Shown here piece by piece: positions 26,884-35,230 of a stretch of 64,000 bases of DNA. Every line of letters starts with the position of its first letter. Position 1 is the stretch's first letter. The stretch comes from Hyphomicrobiales bacterium (GTDB lineage: Bacteria; Pseudomonadota; Alphaproteobacteria; Rhizobiales; Rhizobiaceae). The stretch covers positions 1-64,000 of the forward strand of contig UBNV01000016.1 of the NCBI GenBank assembly GCA_900466945.1. Reading direction: 5' to 3'. The notes beneath the pieces were generated by a model. It ran no database searches. It saw only the letters and a list, made by a program, of their open reading frames with translations, and had not been told where the DNA came from. The position numbers and the translations under genes were made by a program.

Positions 26884-27000
26884 TCAGCCGCGACGCTGGC
26901 CGATCATGCGCTTGACCTGTCGGTTGCGCTCCTGTCGGAACGCATGCCACATGGCACCCCAGATGCTCGGGCGCGCCGTTTTGTTGTGTTCATCGTTCAT
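26884..27000 (-). CDS. Small basic hypothetical protein
   Basis: A 38-residue frame from ATG 27000 (GAAAGAG about 7 nt upstream). The sequence is basic with a tryptophan-containing helix (SIWGAMWHAFRQERNRQ). It is divergent from the LysR-type gene. No family is recognised and coding status is uncertain. Confidence 0.35.
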   Translation of the reverse strand: MNDEHNKTARPSIWGAMWHAFRQERNRQVKRMIGQRRG

Positions 27001-27166
27001 CGCGTACTCTTTCGTTTCACCGAGAGCCTTATACCGCAGAGCTGGGCCTGCAGGACGAGCATAATTGGTATGGCTGCCCTGCAAAAATCATCACATTTCG
27101 AAGTCGCACCCTTCTACTCCGTAGGCAACTGACTTATCGTTGGCCGACAAAAAGCCAGAACGCACC

Positions 27167-28114
27167 ATGCAGCTTCCCATCAAGGCCATCCTCGTTTTTC
27201 ACACCACGGCGCGCGCAGGCAGCATATCCCGGGCGGCCGAGGAGTTGAGTGTGACACCTTCTGCCGTCAGCCAGCAGATCCAGTTGCTCGAAAGCCAGTT
27301 CGGGGTCTCGCTGCTGACCAAAGCCGGGCGTGGCATCGCGTTAACGGAGGCCGGAGAACGATACTTCTCAATGATCTCGGATCAGATCGAGCGTATCGAG
27401 GAGGCAACGGCGACAATTCGCGGCTTCCGATCGGTTACAACCTTAACCATCCGTGCGACCCCGACCCTGTCGAACAAGTGGTTGTTGCCACGCCTTGGAG
27501 GATTTCTGGACCGTCATCCTGATCTTGAGGTGCGGCTCGACGGGACAAATGAACCCACCGACTTCAATCAGGAATTGGTCGATCTTGAGCTGCGCCATGG
27601 CAATGGACGCTGGCCTGGCCTTTTCGTCGAAGGCCTTGCGGAAGAGCGGTTTCTTCCTGTCTGTTCTCCAGCCTATGCAGCGTCAGAGGCACTCGCCGCC
27701 ACTGAGATTCCCGCGCACCGGCTGATCCACTCCGTCAAGTCGCAGGCGCAGTGGACTTCATGGTTTCAATTGGCGGGCGTAGCATCCGACGCCCGCTGGC
27801 AGCGTGTACTTTTCGATCGAAGCCACATGGCAATCGATGCGGCCGTCCGAGGCATGGGAATCGCGCTTGAAAGCACGCTGATGATGCAGGACGAACTCAG
27901 AAGCGGAGCCTTGGTCTGCGCTGTAAAAGATCCGCCGGATCTGCGCATCACCACTCAGTGGATCGTGTGTCCTCGCGATCATCTGCGCCAGAAGAAGGTC
28001 CGGCAGTTTCTCGATTGGCTTCGTGATGAGCGTGATGCATGGCAGGCGTTACAAGACCAGAGTGCCGTCGGAAGAGGACATGAGCCTCAAGTGACGAACG
28101 GTCGACGCGACTAG
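27167..28114 (+). CDS. LysR-family transcriptional regulator (GcvA-like)
   Basis: About 315 residues from ATG 27167 (a TTG at 27140 would add nine). N-terminal wHTH: LVFHTTARAGSISRAAEELSVTPSAVSQQIQLLE. The C-terminal co-inducer domain is of GcvA type (LLPRLGGFLDRHPDLEVRL; AAVRGMGIALES). It faces the TRAP/sugar-acid operon tail to tail, and its last 66 bp overlap the 3' end of the gluconokinase gene. Control of that operon is likely but not shown by shared sites. Confidence 0.85.
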   Translation: MQLPIKAILVFHTTARAGSISRAAEELSVTPSAVSQQIQLLESQFGVSLLTKAGRGIALTEAGERYFSMISDQIERIEEATATIRGFRSVTTLTIRATPTLSNKWLLPRLGGFLDRHPDLEVRLDGTNEPTDFNQELVDLELRHGNGRWPGLFVEGLAEERFLPVCSPAYAASEALAATEIPAHRLIHSVKSQAQWTSWFQLAGVASDARWQRVLFDRSHMAIDAAVRGMGIALESTLMMQDELRSGALVCAVKDPPDLRITTQWIVCPRDHLRQKKVRQFLDWLRDERDAWQALQDQSAVGRGHEPQVTNGRRD

Positions 28115-28597
28115 GGCGTCCAACGGCAAAGCGATATCGAGCACGATAGGCGCCTCATCGAGGCCGGGCCTTTCGAGCGTATCCAACTGGCTGTCTAGAA
28201 GCGACACAGACGCAAAATGGCCTTTCCTTCCCGACAGACGAGCGGAAATCAGCTCCCGCGGCCCATCTAGAAAGACAAGGCGCACCTTGCCAAGCTTTGT
28301 ACGGATGAGGTCTCGGTAACTGCGCTTCAAGGCGGAGCATGCGATGACGACCGGACGAGATGGACAATCGAGTGCTGCACGACAGACGTCATGAAGCCAG
28401 GGTTCACGATCTGCATCGGTCAATCCTCGTCCCAATCGCATCTTCTCGACGTTTTCCGGACTATGATACAGATCAGCTTCGATGAATATCGAGCCGAGAG
28501 CGGCTGCCAGCCGGTAGCCTATCGCCGACTTGCCCGTTCCTGCAGTCCCCATGACAAGCAGAAATGCGTCAAGCGATTCTTCGTGCTCCGATGCCAT
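28049..28597 (-). CDS. gntK: Gluconokinase-family carbohydrate kinase
   Basis: A 182-residue P-loop kinase. Walker A is MGTAGTGKSAIG (about 16-27); EADLYHSPENVEKM, GRGLTDADREPWL and ACSALKRSYRDLIR are GntK signatures. It phosphorylates gluconate or a related aldonic acid at the 6 position. It is the last gene of a sugar-acid operon, starting directly after the TRAP large-permease stop. Substrate may differ from gluconate, given the operon's other enzymes. Confidence 0.85.
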   Translation of the reverse strand: MASEHEESLDAFLLVMGTAGTGKSAIGYRLAAALGSIFIEADLYHSPENVEKMRLGRGLTDADREPWLHDVCRAALDCPSRPVVIACSALKRSYRDLIRTKLGKVRLVFLDGPRELISARLSGRKGHFASVSLLDSQLDTLERPGLDEAPIVLDIALPLDALVASTVRHLRLMSSSDGTLVL

Positions 28598-28598
28598 A

Positions 28599-29879
28599 TC
28601 AGTACAAACCCAGCATTCGGATCGGCCAGAGGGTCAGGCTTGGGAAGAGAACCAAGGCTAGGATTGCCGCGACGAGGATCGACATCGGCGCCAGCGATCC
28701 CTTCACCACATCCTCGATCGACATCTTTGCCACTTGCGCCACCGCAAAGAGGCAGACGCCGACGGGCGGGGTGACCAGGCCCAGCGTCAGGGTGATGACC
28801 ATGACGATGAGGAAGTGGATGGGGTCGACACCAAGGGAAACCGCAGGCGGCAGCAGCACCGGGATCAGGATGAACATCGCCGCGATCGCATCCATGAACA
28901 TGCCGACCACGATCAGGAAGAGGAAGATCAGGACGAGAGCCATGGTCGGGCCTGTGGAGATCGCGCCGAGGAACGTCGCAACCTGGGCCGGCAACCCGTC
29001 ATAGGTGAAGACCCAAGCAGCAAGCTTAGCCGTAGCCGCAATAAAGAGGATGGTGCCCGAGGTCCGAGCCGTCTCGATAAAGATGCCAGGCAGCTCGCGC
29101 GGCGAGATCGTCCGGTACAGGATGACGGACAGGAAGAGGGTGTAGAGTACGGCAATACCGGCCGCTTCCGTCGGCGTGAAATACCCGTCGACAATTCCCA
29201 CCAGCAGGATCACCGGCGTCAACATCGGCAGTATCGCCGCTAAGCCTGTCTTCATGACATGGCGCGCGTTGAAGGGGCTCGGAGGGTTGAAGCCGTATCG
29301 GACTGCATAGAGGTGGTTGAAAACCATGAACGCCAAGGCGATGAAGAGGCCCGGAATGAGGCCTGCGACCAGAAGCGTGCCAATCGATGCATTGGCGATC
29401 GATCCGGCAATTACGATCAGAATAGACGGCGGAATGATTGAAGACAGGGTCGAAGTGCACAGCGTCATGCCAACGGCGTAGCCCTTCGGGAAGCCATGGC
29501 GCTCCATGGCTTTGATCTCGATCGCTCCGATCGATGCGATGTCGGCGACCGATGAACCAGACACTCCTCCGAAAATCACTGACGACGCGACGTTCACATG
29601 ACCGAGGCCACCCGGAAGCCAGCCAACGATGGCCTCAGCGAAATCAAAAAGCTTCTCGGCCACCCGGCCACGCTCCATCAAGACGCCGACCAGAATGAAA
29701 AGCGGTACGGCGACCAGGAGGAAGGAATTCATTGCGGAGAACATGCTCTGCGCCATGAGATCGACCGGGGTCGAGGTGAACATGACGATTGCGATCACAC
29801 TCGACAGCCCAAGCGCAATCGCGAGCGGCACGCCGAAAACGCTCATGGTGAGAAAGAGCGCAAGTAGGACCAGGCTCAT
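28599..29879 (-). CDS. TRAP transporter large permease (DctM)
   Basis: A 426-residue DctM subunit with about 12 hydrophobic segments. Family motifs: VPLFILVGVLMERG, GGVSGSSVADIASIGAIEI, SSIIPPSILIVIAGS and GLVTPPVGVCLFAVAQVA. It forms the Na+-coupled translocation subunit with DctQ (4-bp start/stop overlap) and the DctP binding protein upstream. Confidence 0.93.
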   Translation of the reverse strand: MSLVLLALFLTMSVFGVPLAIALGLSSVIAIVMFTSTPVDLMAQSMFSAMNSFLLVAVPLFILVGVLMERGRVAEKLFDFAEAIVGWLPGGLGHVNVASSVIFGGVSGSSVADIASIGAIEIKAMERHGFPKGYAVGMTLCTSTLSSIIPPSILIVIAGSIANASIGTLLVAGLIPGLFIALAFMVFNHLYAVRYGFNPPSPFNARHVMKTGLAAILPMLTPVILLVGIVDGYFTPTEAAGIAVLYTLFLSVILYRTISPRELPGIFIETARTSGTILFIAATAKLAAWVFTYDGLPAQVATFLGAISTGPTMALVLIFLFLIVVGMFMDAIAAMFILIPVLLPPAVSLGVDPIHFLIVMVITLTLGLVTPPVGVCLFAVAQVAKMSIEDVVKGSLAPMSILVAAILALVLFPSLTLWPIRMLGLY

Positions 29880-30433
29880 GATAGCTTCTCCGGCGTTGAG
29901 GAGCCCTGGTGCTGATGCCGGAGCTCCGGCATCTGAACCTCGGGATCGAGAATTTCAATGAGATGGCGCCGGCATTTCAGGGAATCGATGATCCCTAGGA
30001 CGGCAAGGATTGCGCTTAACGGCATGATGGTCCCGATGAGCCACATCGGGATCGCGAGCGTCGCGGCCGTTTCGTTCATGGCGAACTGCTGCCAGGCAAG
30101 CTTGTAGCCGGTCCATCCCATCAGCACGAAGAAGGAGACAGAACTCACCACATAGATCGGCACGGATAGCCGGCGAATGGCGCGAGGAAACATGGCGAGC
30201 AAGACGGTAACGCGAGCGGTTTCTACAGTACGAAATCCGGCTGCAAGCCCCAGGAAGATCATCCAGACAAAGAGATAGCGTGTCGCTTCCTCGGTCCAGG
30301 ACACCGACATATCGAGGAGCCGGCTGGCGACCTGAAGCAAAACGACGAGGAGAATGCCGAAAGCAGCGAGCCCCGCCGCGATGTCGCTCAGGCCCTTCAG
30401 CAGCCTATCGAAAGTTGAGTTGCTGTTAGACAT
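29876..30433 (-). CDS. TRAP transporter small permease (DctQ)
   Basis: A 185-residue protein with four membrane segments; the start at 30433 follows GGGAGGAGGAAAC (an upstream ATG at 30493 has no such site and falls in a hairpin region). SVSWTEEATRYLFVWMIFLGLAAGF is the characteristic DctQ motif. Confidence 0.9.
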   Translation of the reverse strand: MSNSNSTFDRLLKGLSDIAAGLAAFGILLVVLLQVASRLLDMSVSWTEEATRYLFVWMIFLGLAAGFRTVETARVTVLLAMFPRAIRRLSVPIYVVSSVSFFVLMGWTGYKLAWQQFAMNETAATLAIPMWLIGTIMPLSAILAVLGIIDSLKCRRHLIEILDPEVQMPELRHQHQGSSTPEKLS

Positions 30434-30454
30434 GTTTCCTCCTCCCGGATTGGT

Positions 30455-30483
30455 GCGGACCGGCATCCTCCATGCCGGTCCGC
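30455..30483 (-). terminator. Intercistronic stem-loop between dctP and dctQ
   Basis: GCGGACCGGCAT (30455-30466) and ATGCCGGTCCGC (30472-30483) are perfect 12-bp complements around a CCTCC loop, between the binding-protein stop and the DctQ ribosome-binding site. No T-run follows; a role in mRNA stability or differential expression is likely. Confidence 0.65.
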
Positions 30484-30496
30484 CTGGGTTCATCGA

Positions 30497-31492
30497 TCAG
30501 TTCTTGCCGACGGCCGCAACCGTCTTGTCAAAGAAGGCCTGATCTTTCACCAATCCGGCGAACACCGGATAGAGCTGCTTGGCAACCGCGACGAAGGCCT
30601 GCTGCTGCTCGGGGGACAGACGATTGATCTGCATGCCGTGACCCTGAAGTTCGGCAATGGTCTTTTCGGCGGTCGCGTTGTCGTTCTCGACTTTCCAGGC
30701 TTCAGCTTCCACAGCCGCTTCCTCGATTGCTTTTTTGTGCGCGTCGCTCAGGCTCTCGTACTTTGCCGGGTTGATCCCGAGCACCCAGCCGTCGCCCATG
30801 TGGTTGGTGATGGAGACATACTTCTGGACTTCGTAGAATTTGGCAGACAATGGCACGTTGATCGGATTTTCCTGACCATCGACGACCTTGAGCTGAAGAG
30901 CATTATAGACCTCTGCAAAGGCCATTGGCGTCGGCACCGCACCCAATTTGCCGAAGAATTCGACCCAAAGCGGGTTATTGGGTACGCGGAATTTCAGGCC
31001 GGCCAGATCTTCCGGCTTTTCGATCGGCAGCTTCGAATTGGTCATCTGACGGAATGGACGAGGCCAGAGATTAATGCCCTTGATGCCGATGGCATCGAGA
31101 TCAGCGATCAATTCCTTGCCAGGCTCACCTGCGAGATAGGACCGAAGCTGGGCCTCGTCATCAAAGAGATAGGGAATGGAGATGGCCGAAAACTTCGGGT
31201 TGAAGTTGGCGTAGAGCGAGGTCGCGAGAACCAACATGTCGAGCGAGCCGCCGGCGAGCTGCTTGACGGCTGCGGACGGATCGCCGCCATAGAGCGTGCC
31301 GTTCGGGAACACCTTGACTGTCACCTCGCCATTGGTCTTGGCCGAGACGAGTTCTGCAAACTTGTTGGCGGCCACGGTAATCTCGGACGAATCTGGATCC
31401 GGTGTCGAAAGCGTCAGCGTCTCCGCCTGGACAAGGCTCGCCGTCAGCATGGTGGCAGCGGCAATCAGGCTGCGAAGTGTGAACTGTTTCAT
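30497..31492 (-). CDS. TRAP transporter substrate-binding protein (DctP)
   Basis: A 331-residue periplasmic protein with signal peptide (MKQFTLRSLIAAATMLTASLVQA), starting at 31492 behind GGGAGGAT. DctP features: FPNGTLYGGDPSAAVKQLAGG, RPFRQMTNSKLPIEKPEDLAGLKFRVP (the conserved ligand-carboxylate Arg lies here) and NALQLKVVDGQENPINVP. It should bind a carboxylated substrate, consistent with a sugar acid. Confidence 0.92.
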   Translation of the reverse strand: MKQFTLRSLIAAATMLTASLVQAETLTLSTPDPDSSEITVAANKFAELVSAKTNGEVTVKVFPNGTLYGGDPSAAVKQLAGGSLDMLVLATSLYANFNPKFSAISIPYLFDDEAQLRSYLAGEPGKELIADLDAIGIKGINLWPRPFRQMTNSKLPIEKPEDLAGLKFRVPNNPLWVEFFGKLGAVPTPMAFAEVYNALQLKVVDGQENPINVPLSAKFYEVQKYVSITNHMGDGWVLGINPAKYESLSDAHKKAIEEAAVEAEAWKVENDNATAEKTIAELQGHGMQINRLSPEQQQAFVAVAKQLYPVFAGLVKDQAFFDKTVAAVGKN

Positions 31493-31541
31493 GTCTATCC
31501 TCCCGTTTGACATTGATGATGATTGAAGCGCGAACCGGGGC

Positions 31542-32432
31542 TTAAGCCGAGTTCATGCGCTTTAACTCCAGAATGACCCCGCTGTGATCGAGGTCTCCAT
31601 TGCCATGGTCCACCATGGCCTGAAACAGACGGTCAACCTCCTCGCCGACCGGCAGCTTCAATCCGTGGCTCCGCGCGAAGCGGAGTGCGGTCGATGTGTC
31701 CTTCACCTGATACTTGGCCGGGCCGCCGGGTGTGAAGTTCCCCTCCACCATGCGCAGGCCGTGCTGGCGAAACACGGTCGAGTCGGCGAAGCCACCCAGA
31801 AGAGCTTCGCGGACACGCGCCGGATCCGCACCGCCAGCTTCGGCAAGCGTCAGGGCCTCGGCGACCGCGCAGATGGTCGACGCAACGATGAGCTGGTTTG
31901 CAAGCTTGGTAAGCGCGCCGCTCCCGGATGGCCCGACATGGGTGACACGACCAAGGGGAGCAAAAATCGGTGCAAGCCCATCAACGACATAGGCGGCGCC
32001 GCCTGCCATAATCGCAAGCCGACCTTCCTTCGCCCCAAGTTCGCCTCCGGAAACCGGTGCATCAAGGCAGGCAATGCCCCGGCCTTTGGCATCCCCTGCG
32101 ATGGCAATTGCGGTCTCGACCGGAATGGAGCTCATGACGACGAGTGTCGCATCGGGGCGCATGCTCGCAATCGCTCCATCCTTCCTACAAAGCACGGTCT
32201 CGCAGACGGGGCCGGAACTGAGCATGCAGATGACGACGTTCGCGTCGCGCACCGCATCTGCCACCGAGGACGTTGGCACTACGCCATGCGGCCTCAGTAC
32301 CTCGGCCTTGTCAGGACTGCGGTTCCAGGCCGTTACGTTGAACCCGGCATTTGCCAGACGCATTGCGATCGGGGCCCCCATGATGCCGGTTCCCAGAACG
32401 GCGACGGTCTCTTGTATTTCCGCTGCGTTCAT
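31542..32432 (-). CDS. Beta-hydroxyacid dehydrogenase (3-hydroxyisobutyrate/L-threonate dehydrogenase type)
   Basis: A 296-residue enzyme with Rossmann motif LGTGIMGAPIAMRLANAG (about 13-30), substrate motif DAPVSGGELGAKEG (about 123-136) and catalytic Lys in GALTKLANQL (about 175). This family oxidises 3-hydroxyisobutyrate, tartronate semialdehyde, or L-threonate and related acids. Being in a TRAP/kinase operon favours a sugar-acid substrate. Confidence 0.85.
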   Translation of the reverse strand: MNAAEIQETVAVLGTGIMGAPIAMRLANAGFNVTAWNRSPDKAEVLRPHGVVPTSSVADAVRDANVVICMLSSGPVCETVLCRKDGAIASMRPDATLVVMSSIPVETAIAIAGDAKGRGIACLDAPVSGGELGAKEGRLAIMAGGAAYVVDGLAPIFAPLGRVTHVGPSGSGALTKLANQLIVASTICAVAEALTLAEAGGADPARVREALLGGFADSTVFRQHGLRMVEGNFTPGGPAKYQVKDTSTALRFARSHGLKLPVGEEVDRLFQAMVDHGNGDLDHSGVILELKRMNSA

Positions 32433-32444
32433 TGAACCTTATCC

Positions 32445-32750
32445 TCAAGGATGCTGACGATCGGCGAACCGGACGGGTCGCTCCTCGATGATCAGCGACG
32501 GAAACGCGTTACGAAAACGGGCCAGATGCGGCGTCTCAAGATGGGCGTCGAAGGCTGCACGGCTGTCATAGACCTCATAAAAGACCACGGTGTCGTCAGA
32601 GCCCTGCGGGCAGATGACGTCGAACTGCCGGCAGCCGGGTTCGTCGGCAACGGAATGAGCCGCGTCATCACGAGCGGCCTCCAGAAAGGCCGTCATCATG
32701 CCGGGTTTCACCTGAAACTCGGCAATGACGACAAAGGGATGGCTTGTCAT
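32445..32750 (-). CDS. Antibiotic-biosynthesis-monooxygenase (ABM) fold protein
   Basis: A 101-residue dimeric alpha-beta barrel protein of the YgiN/LsrG type: FVVIAEFQVKPGMMTAFLEAA at the start, EPGCRQFDV and FYEVYDSRAAFDAHLETPHL in the middle. Such proteins act as isomerases or cofactor-free monooxygenases. It sits tightly (12-bp gaps) between two dehydrogenase genes, so it may isomerise a keto intermediate. Confidence 0.82.
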   Translation of the reverse strand: MTSHPFVVIAEFQVKPGMMTAFLEAARDDAAHSVADEPGCRQFDVICPQGSDDTVVFYEVYDSRAAFDAHLETPHLARFRNAFPSLIIEERPVRFADRQHP

Positions 32751-32762
32751 CTTCCCTGCCCC

Positions 32763-34121
32763 TTACTCGGCCGCGATCTTGGCCGGGCGGAAGCGCGCTT
32801 CCATCTCCTGGCGCAACCCGACCACATCGAGGTCGTTGACGATTTCGACGTCATCGAAGGAAACGATCTGGTCCTTCTTGATTGGGCGCTTGAGCTTGAC
32901 GTTGTGCGCAAGACCGATGGGCAGCGCCTTGAGGTCAAGGCTGCGCGTGGCCGGAATGGCGTTTGCCCAGACGGCATAGCCGCCTTCGCCGTCCAACATC
33001 TCGCCCGGCTGCATATCCTTCTTGGCGGTTGCCACGGCATCGCCGCGGAACTCCTTGGAGCAGCCGGTCGGCTCATTGCGCAGCACGGCAGAGAGCACGC
33101 TGATGGAGGTTTCGAGGCCGATGATATGGAACGGTCGCCACATCGAGGCGTACCAGCCTGAGGGATCGGTCAGCAGCCCATACTGCTTGAAGCAGGCTCG
33201 GGCATATTCGTTATGCGCCTTGAAGGTGACGAAGACGCCATAGCGGATGTTGTTGAAGACCTCGCGGCCGTCAGGTTCCTGGCTGGCTGCGATGTCCACC
33301 AGGCCGCTGCGTGCCATGCGGCCACCGTCGGATGCCGGGCGGAACACGCGTGCGAGGTCGTGCAGACCAGCAGGCGGGAAAGCCAGGCCATCATCCGGGC
33401 AATCGAGGCCCGTGCCGTTCGCAACGGCCGCCATCTCGATCGCAGCCTTGGTGCCATCGGTGAAGGAATTATACATTTTCGGATTGAAGTCGCCTTTGGC
33501 AACCTCTTCCTCGGTCCAGCCGAAGAAGCTCCAGACCGTATCGGGCGTCGAGTAGCGGTAACGCGGCTCGAAATTCATGCCCTTGCCGGCTGACGTGACC
33601 TCAAAGCCGGTTGCGCGGGCCCAGTCGACAAGTTCGCAGATCAAGGCCGGCTGGTCACCGTAGGCCATCGAATAGATGAGGCCCTTCGCGCGGGCTTTCT
33701 GGGCAAGGATCGGCCCTACCATGACGTCGGCCTCAACGTTGACCATGACGACATGTTTGTTGCTTTCAATCGCCCCCAAAGCATGACGGGTTCCCGCGAT
33801 GGGATGTCCTGTCGCCTCGATGATGCATTCGATCTCGTCGCACCCGAAGAGATCTGCTGCGTCCGAGGTGACATAGGTCTTGCCGGACTTGATGGCATCT
33901 CCGCAGCTTTCAGCCGAGTAACGCTCCTTCGGCCAGCCGACGCGCTCCAGCGATTCTTTCGCCTTGCCGACATTGAGGTCGGCTACCGCCACCATGTGCA
34001 GGCCCTCAATGCGCTGGGCCTGGGCCAGGACCATGGAGCCAAACTTGCCGGCACCAATCAATCCGACGCGTACTGGACGACCATTCGAGGCGCGCAGGGA
34101 AAGCAGGGAATAAAGGTTCAT
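32763..34121 (-). CDS. SAF-domain NAD(P)-dependent oxidoreductase, homoserine-dehydrogenase-like
   Basis: A 452-residue protein starting at 34121 behind GAGGATATC; the frame stays open 54 codons upstream without a good start. It has an N-terminal Rossmann domain (VRVGLIGAGKFGSMVLAQAQ), a central SAGKGMNFEPRYRYSTPDTVW region, and a C-terminal SAF-like segment (KKDMQPGEMLDGEGGYAVWA) of the kind found in sialate synthase and altronate dehydratase. The exact substrate is not known to me. It is the first gene of the TRAP operon and probably performs the first oxidation of the imported acid or sugar. Confidence 0.75.
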   Translation of the reverse strand: MNLYSLLSLRASNGRPVRVGLIGAGKFGSMVLAQAQRIEGLHMVAVADLNVGKAKESLERVGWPKERYSAESCGDAIKSGKTYVTSDAADLFGCDEIECIIEATGHPIAGTRHALGAIESNKHVVMVNVEADVMVGPILAQKARAKGLIYSMAYGDQPALICELVDWARATGFEVTSAGKGMNFEPRYRYSTPDTVWSFFGWTEEEVAKGDFNPKMYNSFTDGTKAAIEMAAVANGTGLDCPDDGLAFPPAGLHDLARVFRPASDGGRMARSGLVDIAASQEPDGREVFNNIRYGVFVTFKAHNEYARACFKQYGLLTDPSGWYASMWRPFHIIGLETSISVLSAVLRNEPTGCSKEFRGDAVATAKKDMQPGEMLDGEGGYAVWANAIPATRSLDLKALPIGLAHNVKLKRPIKKDQIVSFDDVEIVNDLDVVGLRQEMEARFRPAKIAAE

Positions 34122-34299
34122 GATGATATCCTCGACAGGGGCAAATCCGATGAGAGCGGCCGGATCGACGACGAGCAATCTCGCGCCGAGGTTCACACCT
34201 GAACCACCGGTTTCGATTTGCCCTGAGCGAGTGATCTCCTCCGCAGACACGACATCCAGCCGCATCCTCCAGCCGCCTCCCACAGCGGCCGATGAGGAG

Positions 34300-34328
34300 A
34301 GAGTAGGACTGCGGAGGAGTTAGCTCAA
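34300..34328 (-). promoter_or_regulatory. Candidate promoter of the sugar-acid TRAP operon
   Basis: On the minus strand, TTGAGC (34328-34323) and TACTCT (34305-34300) are separated by 17 bp, followed by a leader of about 170 nt before the start at 34121. Confidence 0.35.
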
Positions 34329-34585
34329 TTTAGAAGAATGGGAAAATACTGTAGAATTTCTAATTAATAACCTGGTTGGTCGCTCGATTTTGCTCATGGT
34401 GCATCGCACTCGCGGCAATTGAGCATCGAGGTCGGCTGCGGCGTGATCTTCCCCGAGCGCCTCGCGACTTCGGTCGGGCGTGAGCCACGCACATTTCCGA
34501 CCAGACTGACGGGATCAAAACAGCAATTGTTTTGGCAATGCTGCCCCGCGATACACACGGCTCACCTCCGGCTTCAGGCCCCCAA

Positions 34586-34641
34586 GCGGAAGTAATTGAC
34601 GCTCTCCCGGCAGAGTGACGTCAGCCCAGAGCCAAGGCACC
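34586..34641 (+). repeat. Truncated repeat, copy C
   Basis: About 56 bp matching the left end of copies A and B (the GCGGAARTAATTG..CGCTCTC start through the AGAGCCAAGGCAC segment), in the same orientation. It stops at the lrp gene end (34643), where the rest of the repeat is missing. Confidence 0.65.
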
Positions 34642-34642
34642 T

Positions 34643-35110
34643 CTAGCTGTCGATCGGAAAGGCAAAACCTGCCTTTACTCGGTCCATGACCACCATGGTC
34701 TTGAAGCCTTTGATATCGTGGTTTTCGTAAAAGAAACGTCTTGTGAACGCTTCGTAGTCCTCCATGTCCTTTGCGGTGATCACTAGGATGAAGTCGGCAT
34801 CACCCGTGACATAGTAGCCGATCATCACCTCCTTCGTGCCTCGGATCGCTGACTTGAACCGGTCAACAATGTCCGCACGCTCGCGCTCCAACGACACCAG
34901 GACGATCATCGTGATACCCCGTCCGACGGCCTTCGGCGATACGATCGAGACATCCGCCTCGATCACCCCCTCCTCCCGCAACCGTTTCAATCGTCGTTGG
35001 CAAGCCGTCGGTGACAAATTGACAATGCGCGCCAGCTCTTCCGACGTCAGGCGATTGTTCTTTTGAACGGCGTCCAAGAGCGCTCGGTCGGCTCGATCCA
35101 GGGAAGTCAT
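34643..35110 (-). CDS. doeX: Lrp/AsnC-family regulator of ectoine catabolism (DoeX-like)
   Basis: A 155-residue Lrp/AsnC protein: N-terminal HTH (LLDAVQKNNRLTSEELARIVNLSPTAC) and C-terminal RAM domain (VMIGYYVTGDADFILVITAKDMEDYE). It is divergent from doeC, 120 bp apart. Ectoine clusters commonly carry such a gene (asnC/doeX) beside the enuR regulator. Confidence 0.85.
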   Translation of the reverse strand: MTSLDRADRALLDAVQKNNRLTSEELARIVNLSPTACQRRLKRLREEGVIEADVSIVSPKAVGRGITMIVLVSLERERADIVDRFKSAIRGTKEVMIGYYVTGDADFILVITAKDMEDYEAFTRRFFYENHDIKGFKTMVVMDRVKAGFAFPIDS

Positions 35111-35230
35111 GCAGCAATCCTGCGCCAGATGGGGAAAGGAAGTCTTCTTTCTGCATAGTGCCCGTCGACTACGCAGTCAAACGATCACGGCGGGCGGCTA
35201 AATTAACCCACATCGTATGGGGAGAGACGG

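Larger units (their letters stand above)
34122..34642. other. Leader/promoter region and repeat copy C
   Basis: Apart from the promoter candidate for the TRAP operon (34300-34328) and the truncated repeat copy C (34586-34641), no gene is supported. An AT-rich segment at 34325-34375 holds the palindrome TAGAA-T-TTCTA (34353-34363), a possible operator. Confidence 0.4.
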
